Below are positions 61,035-64,000 of a DNA stretch of 64,000 bases, in pieces. The notes beneath the pieces are model-generated. The model was given only the letters and a program-made list of their open reading frames with translations. It searched no databases and was not told the origin of the DNA. This DNA is from an uncultured Polaribacter sp. GTDB taxonomy: Bacteria > Bacteroidota > Bacteroidia > Flavobacteriales > Flavobacteriaceae. Position numbers and translations under genes: made by a program. The DNA lies in NCBI GenBank assembly GCA_938084845.1, contig CALKEB010000016.1:62001-126000 (forward strand), given 5' to 3'. Numbering within the stretch: the first letter of the stretch is position 1; each line of letters starts with the position of its first letter.

Positions 61035-61960
61035 TGAATTATTATTCTAACGGAAAATTATTACTTACTGGAGAATACCTTGTTTTAGAGGGTGCAAAAT
61101 CATTGGCTTTACCCACTAAATTTGGCCAAAATTTACATGTAAAAAAAAATAATTCACATCAACTAATATGGCGAAGTTTTACAGTTACTAAAGAGATTTG
61201 GTTTGAAGCCGTTTTTGATTTACCTAAACTTCGTTTATTATCTTGTAGTTTTAATTCTGAGAAAGAGGGCAGTGCAGAATTTATTGCAGAAACATTATTG
61301 GATATTTTAACAGAAGCAAAAAGGTTAAACTCTAATTTTTTAGCCTTAGATCATGGAATCGAAGTTACCACTGAATTAACCTTTCCTGGAAATTGGGGAT
61401 TAGGAAGTTCTTCTACGTTAATCAACTCTATTGCATCTTGGGCAAAAGTGGATGCTTTTCAATTATTGTGGAATTCTTTTAAAGGAAGTGGATATGATAT
61501 TGCATGTGCGCAAAATGATACACCTATATATTATCAAATAAAAGAGCAGAAACCTATAGTTGATTCAGTGGTTTTTAATCCTGAATTTAAAGATAATTTA
61601 TATTTTGTGTATTTGAACCAAAAACAAGATTCTAAAGATGGTATTGCAAAGTTTAGAGAAAGTAATATAGATTATAGTGCGCAAATTAATCGAATTTCAG
61701 AAATTTCTGACCAGTTCATTACTGTAAAATCGATAGATGTATTTAATTCACTTATTTTAGAGCACGAACAAATTATAAGTTCGATTATAAAATTACAGCC
61801 TGTTAAAGATAGATTATTTCCAGACTATTTTGGAGAGGTAAAAAGTTTAGGTGCTTGGGGTGGAGATTTTGTTTTAGCAACTGGTAACCAAGAGACACCT
61901 AACTATTTTAAAAATAAAGGATTTGAAACAATTCTTTCGTATTCAGAAATGATTTTATGA
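61034..61960 (+). CDS. GYDIA-type GHMP kinase, mevalonate pathway
   Basis: A 308-residue GHMP-fold protein. The N-terminal YSNGKLLLTGEYLVLEGAKSLA is the family's substrate region, GNWGLGSSSTLINS (about residues 117-130) the ATP loop, and GSGYDIACAQ the motif that names this Bacteroidota group. Coupling to HMG-CoA reductase (one-base overlap) suggests it is the mevalonate or phosphomevalonate kinase of the pathway; which step is not clear from sequence. It overlaps the next gene by four bases. Confidence 0.86.
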   Translation: MNYYSNGKLLLTGEYLVLEGAKSLALPTKFGQNLHVKKNNSHQLIWRSFTVTKEIWFEAVFDLPKLRLLSCSFNSEKEGSAEFIAETLLDILTEAKRLNSNFLALDHGIEVTTELTFPGNWGLGSSSTLINSIASWAKVDAFQLLWNSFKGSGYDIACAQNDTPIYYQIKEQKPIVDSVVFNPEFKDNLYFVYLNQKQDSKDGIAKFRESNIDYSAQINRISEISDQFITVKSIDVFNSLILEHEQIISSIIKLQPVKDRLFPDYFGEVKSLGAWGGDFVLATGNQETPNYFKNKGFETILSYSEMIL

Positions 61961-63177
61961 GTAAAGCAGTCATTATTGGAGGTGGTGCTGCTGGATATTT
62001 TACAGCTATAAATGCCAAAGAAAACAATCCTGAATTAGACATCACCATTTTAGAAAAAGGAAAAGATGTTTTGCAGAAAGTAAAAATTTCTGGAGGTGGT
62101 AGGTGTAATGTAACACATGCTTGTTTTACACCTAAAGAATTGATTGAATTTTATCCCAGAGGGAAAAAAGAATTGCTGGGTCCTTTTCATCAATTCATGA
62201 CTGGAGATACATTTGAGTGGTTTGAAAACAAAGGAGTGCCCTTGAAGATTGAGGGTGATAATAGAGTTTTTCCAGAAGCAAATACTAGTCAGGCAATTAT
62301 TGATTGCTTTCAAAACGCTGTTGATAAATTAGGAGTTAAAGTGTTTACAAACTGTGGTGTTAATGCAGTTTATCAGCAAGGAAAACAGTGGGTTATCAAT
62401 ACAAAAAATAAGGATTTTATTGCAGACAAGCTAGTTGTCGCAGCTGGTAGTTCTAAGAAAGTATGGGAGCTTTGTAAAACACTAAATCATCATATTATAG
62501 AGCCTGTACCGTCTTTATTTACGTTTAATATAAAAGATAGTCGCTTGGTAGATTTATTAGGAACCTCTGTGCCAGACGCTACTGTAAAAATTATAGGGAC
62601 AAAGTTAGAGGCTTCTGGCCCTTTACTTATTACTCATTGGGGCATGAGCGGACCAGCAGTTTTAAAACTGTCAGCTTTTGGAGCACGTATTCTTGCGGAT
62701 AAGAACTATCAATACAATATTGAAGTAAATTGGCTTTCAAAATCATCTCAAAAAGTATTGAATATATTATTGAATTTAAAAAAGAAAGAACCTCGTAAAA
62801 CAGTTATTCTAAAATCGCCTTTTACAGAAATATCAAAAAGACTTTGGGAACGTTTTGTATTGTATGCAGATATCTCTAAACATCAAAACTGGGCAGATTT
62901 AAACGCTGCCCAATTAGAAAAATTAGCAAATCAATTAACAAAAGGGACTTTTAATGCAAATGGAAGAACTACATTTAAAGATGAATTTGTAACTGCTGGT
63001 GGGGTAGATTTAAAAGAAATAAATTTTAAACGTTTTGAAAGTAAACGACATAAAAATTTATTTTTTGTAGGTGAAGTTTTAAATATTGATGCTGTAACAG
63101 GGGGTTTTAATTTCCAAAATGCATGGACGGGGGGGTATATTTGTGCAAATGCTCTGGCAACAAGGACTAATGAATAA
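61957..63177 (+). CDS. BaiN/HI0933-type FAD-dependent oxidoreductase
   Basis: A 406-residue flavoprotein. The N-terminal AVIIGGGAAGYFTAINA binds FAD, SGGGRCNVTHAC is the family signature, and TGGFNFQNAWTGGYICA the C-terminal FAD motif. A middle insertion domain (about 190-340) is typical. The substrate is unknown in most members. It is joined by a four-base overlap to the GHMP kinase gene, but a role in isoprenoid synthesis is not shown. Confidence 0.9.
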   Translation: MSKAVIIGGGAAGYFTAINAKENNPELDITILEKGKDVLQKVKISGGGRCNVTHACFTPKELIEFYPRGKKELLGPFHQFMTGDTFEWFENKGVPLKIEGDNRVFPEANTSQAIIDCFQNAVDKLGVKVFTNCGVNAVYQQGKQWVINTKNKDFIADKLVVAAGSSKKVWELCKTLNHHIIEPVPSLFTFNIKDSRLVDLLGTSVPDATVKIIGTKLEASGPLLITHWGMSGPAVLKLSAFGARILADKNYQYNIEVNWLSKSSQKVLNILLNLKKKEPRKTVILKSPFTEISKRLWERFVLYADISKHQNWADLNAAQLEKLANQLTKGTFNANGRTTFKDEFVTAGGVDLKEINFKRFESKRHKNLFFVGEVLNIDAVTGGFNFQNAWTGGYICANALATRTNE

Positions 63178-63190
63178 TTAAATATAAAAA

Positions 63191-63745
63191 ATGGCATTAA
63201 CAGAATCAAATGAATTTGTATTGGGAACAAAAGCCCCAGATTTTACACTGATAAACACTGTAGACGATAAAGAATATTCTCTGGATCAACTAAAAGGTGC
63301 AAAAGGAACTGTGATTATGTTTATTTGTAATCACTGTCCTTTTGTAATTCATGTTAATACTGAATTGGTAAAAATGGCCAATGATTTTCAAAAAAAAGGG
63401 ATAAACTTTATCGCTATTAGTTCTAATGAAATAGAAAATTACCCACAAGATGCGCCTAAATTTATGAAGCAGGTTGCAGAGAAATTAGCTTACCCTTTTC
63501 CATATTTATTTGATGAGACACAACAAGTTGCCAAAGCATATGATGCAGCGTGTACTCCAGATTTTTATGTTTTTGATTCAGTATTAAAAGCAGTTTACCA
63601 TGGTCAGTTAGACGATTCAAGACCAGGAAATTCATTGCCTTTAAACGGAAATGATATAAGAAATGCTCTAAACAATCTTTTAGAACATAAAGATAATTTG
63701 CAAAATCAGAAGCCAAGTATGGGCTGTGGTATAAAATGGAAATAA
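63191..63745 (+). CDS. Thioredoxin-fold redoxin (AhpC/TSA-like)
   Basis: A 184-residue protein. APDFTLINTVDDKEYSLDQL starts the peroxiredoxin-like fold, and Cys46-Asn-His-Cys49 in FICNHCPFV is the redox pair. CTPDFYVFDS and GQLDDSRPGNSLPLNG are conserved in this subgroup of cytosolic redoxins. There is no signal peptide. It may reduce peroxides or disulphides. It follows the flavoprotein gene by 13 bases and ends at a strong terminator. Confidence 0.86.
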   Translation: MALTESNEFVLGTKAPDFTLINTVDDKEYSLDQLKGAKGTVIMFICNHCPFVIHVNTELVKMANDFQKKGINFIAISSNEIENYPQDAPKFMKQVAEKLAYPFPYLFDETQQVAKAYDAACTPDFYVFDSVLKAVYHGQLDDSRPGNSLPLNGNDIRNALNNLLEHKDNLQNQKPSMGCGIKWK

Positions 63746-63757
63746 TACTATTTTAAG

Positions 63758-63788
63758 CAAAAAAACCTCGCATTCGCGAGGTTTTTTT
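63758..63788. terminator. Bidirectional terminator after the mevalonate unit
   Basis: AAAAAAACCTCGC / GCGAGGTTTTTTT with a loop of four to five bases. It ends the rightward unit and the leftward gene at 63802. Confidence 0.85.
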
Positions 63789-63801
63789 ATCTATTTTCAG
63801 A

Positions 63802-64000
63802 TTATTTAGGATCTAAAATCATATTAATTCTATCAACAACATCTTGTAAGTGGTAGCGTCTTAAAGCGTTTCCTCTAGAAGATGCCGATCTAGCATCTCT
63901 TTGTATTCTTTTCAACTCTCCTCTTGCTACAGATTTTACATCAGATTGATTGATGTTTATTCCGCTTCTTTTTAAATAACCATTATTAAATCCTCTTTGG
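63802..64000 (-). CDS. C-terminal end of an unknown protein (possible zinc metalloprotease)
   Basis: The last 66 codons of a leftward gene that begins outside the window. The translation is basic and Arg/Ser-rich: KRIQRDARSASSRGN, then ALRRYHLQDVVDRINMILDPK and TAA at 63802-63804. The ending resembles the C-terminus of the large DUF5117-type zinc-dependent metalloproteases of Bacteroidota, but too little is visible to be sure. Confidence 0.5.
   Translation of the reverse strand, partial: QRGFNNGYLKRSGININQSDVKSVARGELKRIQRDARSASSRGNALRRYHLQDVVDRINMILDPK

Overview
The window is chromosomal DNA from a member of the Bacteroidota, almost certainly a marine Flavobacteriaceae (Polaribacter/Tenacibaculum-like; the genus is inference). 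The evidence is the low GC content, promoters of the Bacteroidota type (a TAnnTTTG -7 element just upstream of many genes), a TonB-dependent receptor, a type IX secretion C-terminal sorting domain, a class II HMG-CoA reductase, and a mur/fts cluster with a very long FtsZ tail. The content is mostly core genome. I see no phage, insertion sequence, CRISPR array or recognisable defence island.

Layout. 1-4.7 kb: two DUF2975 membrane proteins, an orphan UmuD-like protein downstream of a MocR-type regulator, and a divergent TonB-dependent receptor. 4.8-10.4 kb: RseP protease, a SCO-type copper protein, the ferrous iron operon feoA-feoB-small Cys-rich protein under a palindromic operator, and a secreted DUF2911 protein. 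10.4-19 kb: galE plus a DegT-type sugar aminotransferase, a penicillin-acylase-family hydrolase, then a leftward run of nitroreductase, AlkB-like hydroxylase, RluA-type pseudouridine synthase, EngB GTPase and alpha/beta hydrolase. 19.1-34.7 kb: the division and cell wall cluster mraZ-rsmH-ftsL-ftsI-murE-mraY-murD-ftsW-murG-murC-ftsQ-ftsA-ftsZ. It starts at three tandem MraZ boxes and ends at a strong terminator; murF, murB and ddl are not in it.

34.8-46.5 kb: a frameshifted T9SS cargo gene, an aspartate aminotransferase with a fatty acid desaturase, rsmG, two tiny overlapping membrane-protein ORFs, lysS, a possible small RNA, a lipoprotein-like cyclophilin, an OmpA-family gene broken twice, an M20 dipeptidase and a tRNA-Leu(UAG). 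46.5-64 kb: thioesterase, tail-specific protease, surE-(small membrane protein)-lpxB, comEC, a thioredoxin-like protein, a peptide transporter paired with a DPP-IV-type lipoprotein peptidase, an SPFH lipoprotein, and a mevalonate-pathway cluster (HMG-CoA reductase fused to a DUF1569-like domain, then a GYDIA-type GHMP kinase) followed by a flavoprotein and a redoxin.

The most interesting signals are these: a MocR regulator whose PLP-binding Lys and phosphate-binding Arg are both Gln, coupled to an orphan UmuD; the HMG-CoA reductase-DUF1569 fusion; the feo operator sitting exactly between the promoter elements; MraZ boxes overlapping the cluster promoter; a roughly 100-nt promoter-to-terminator unit at 42.9 kb; and three frame-breaking lesions in two cell-surface genes within 10 kb. 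I did not find a clearly new multi-gene system.
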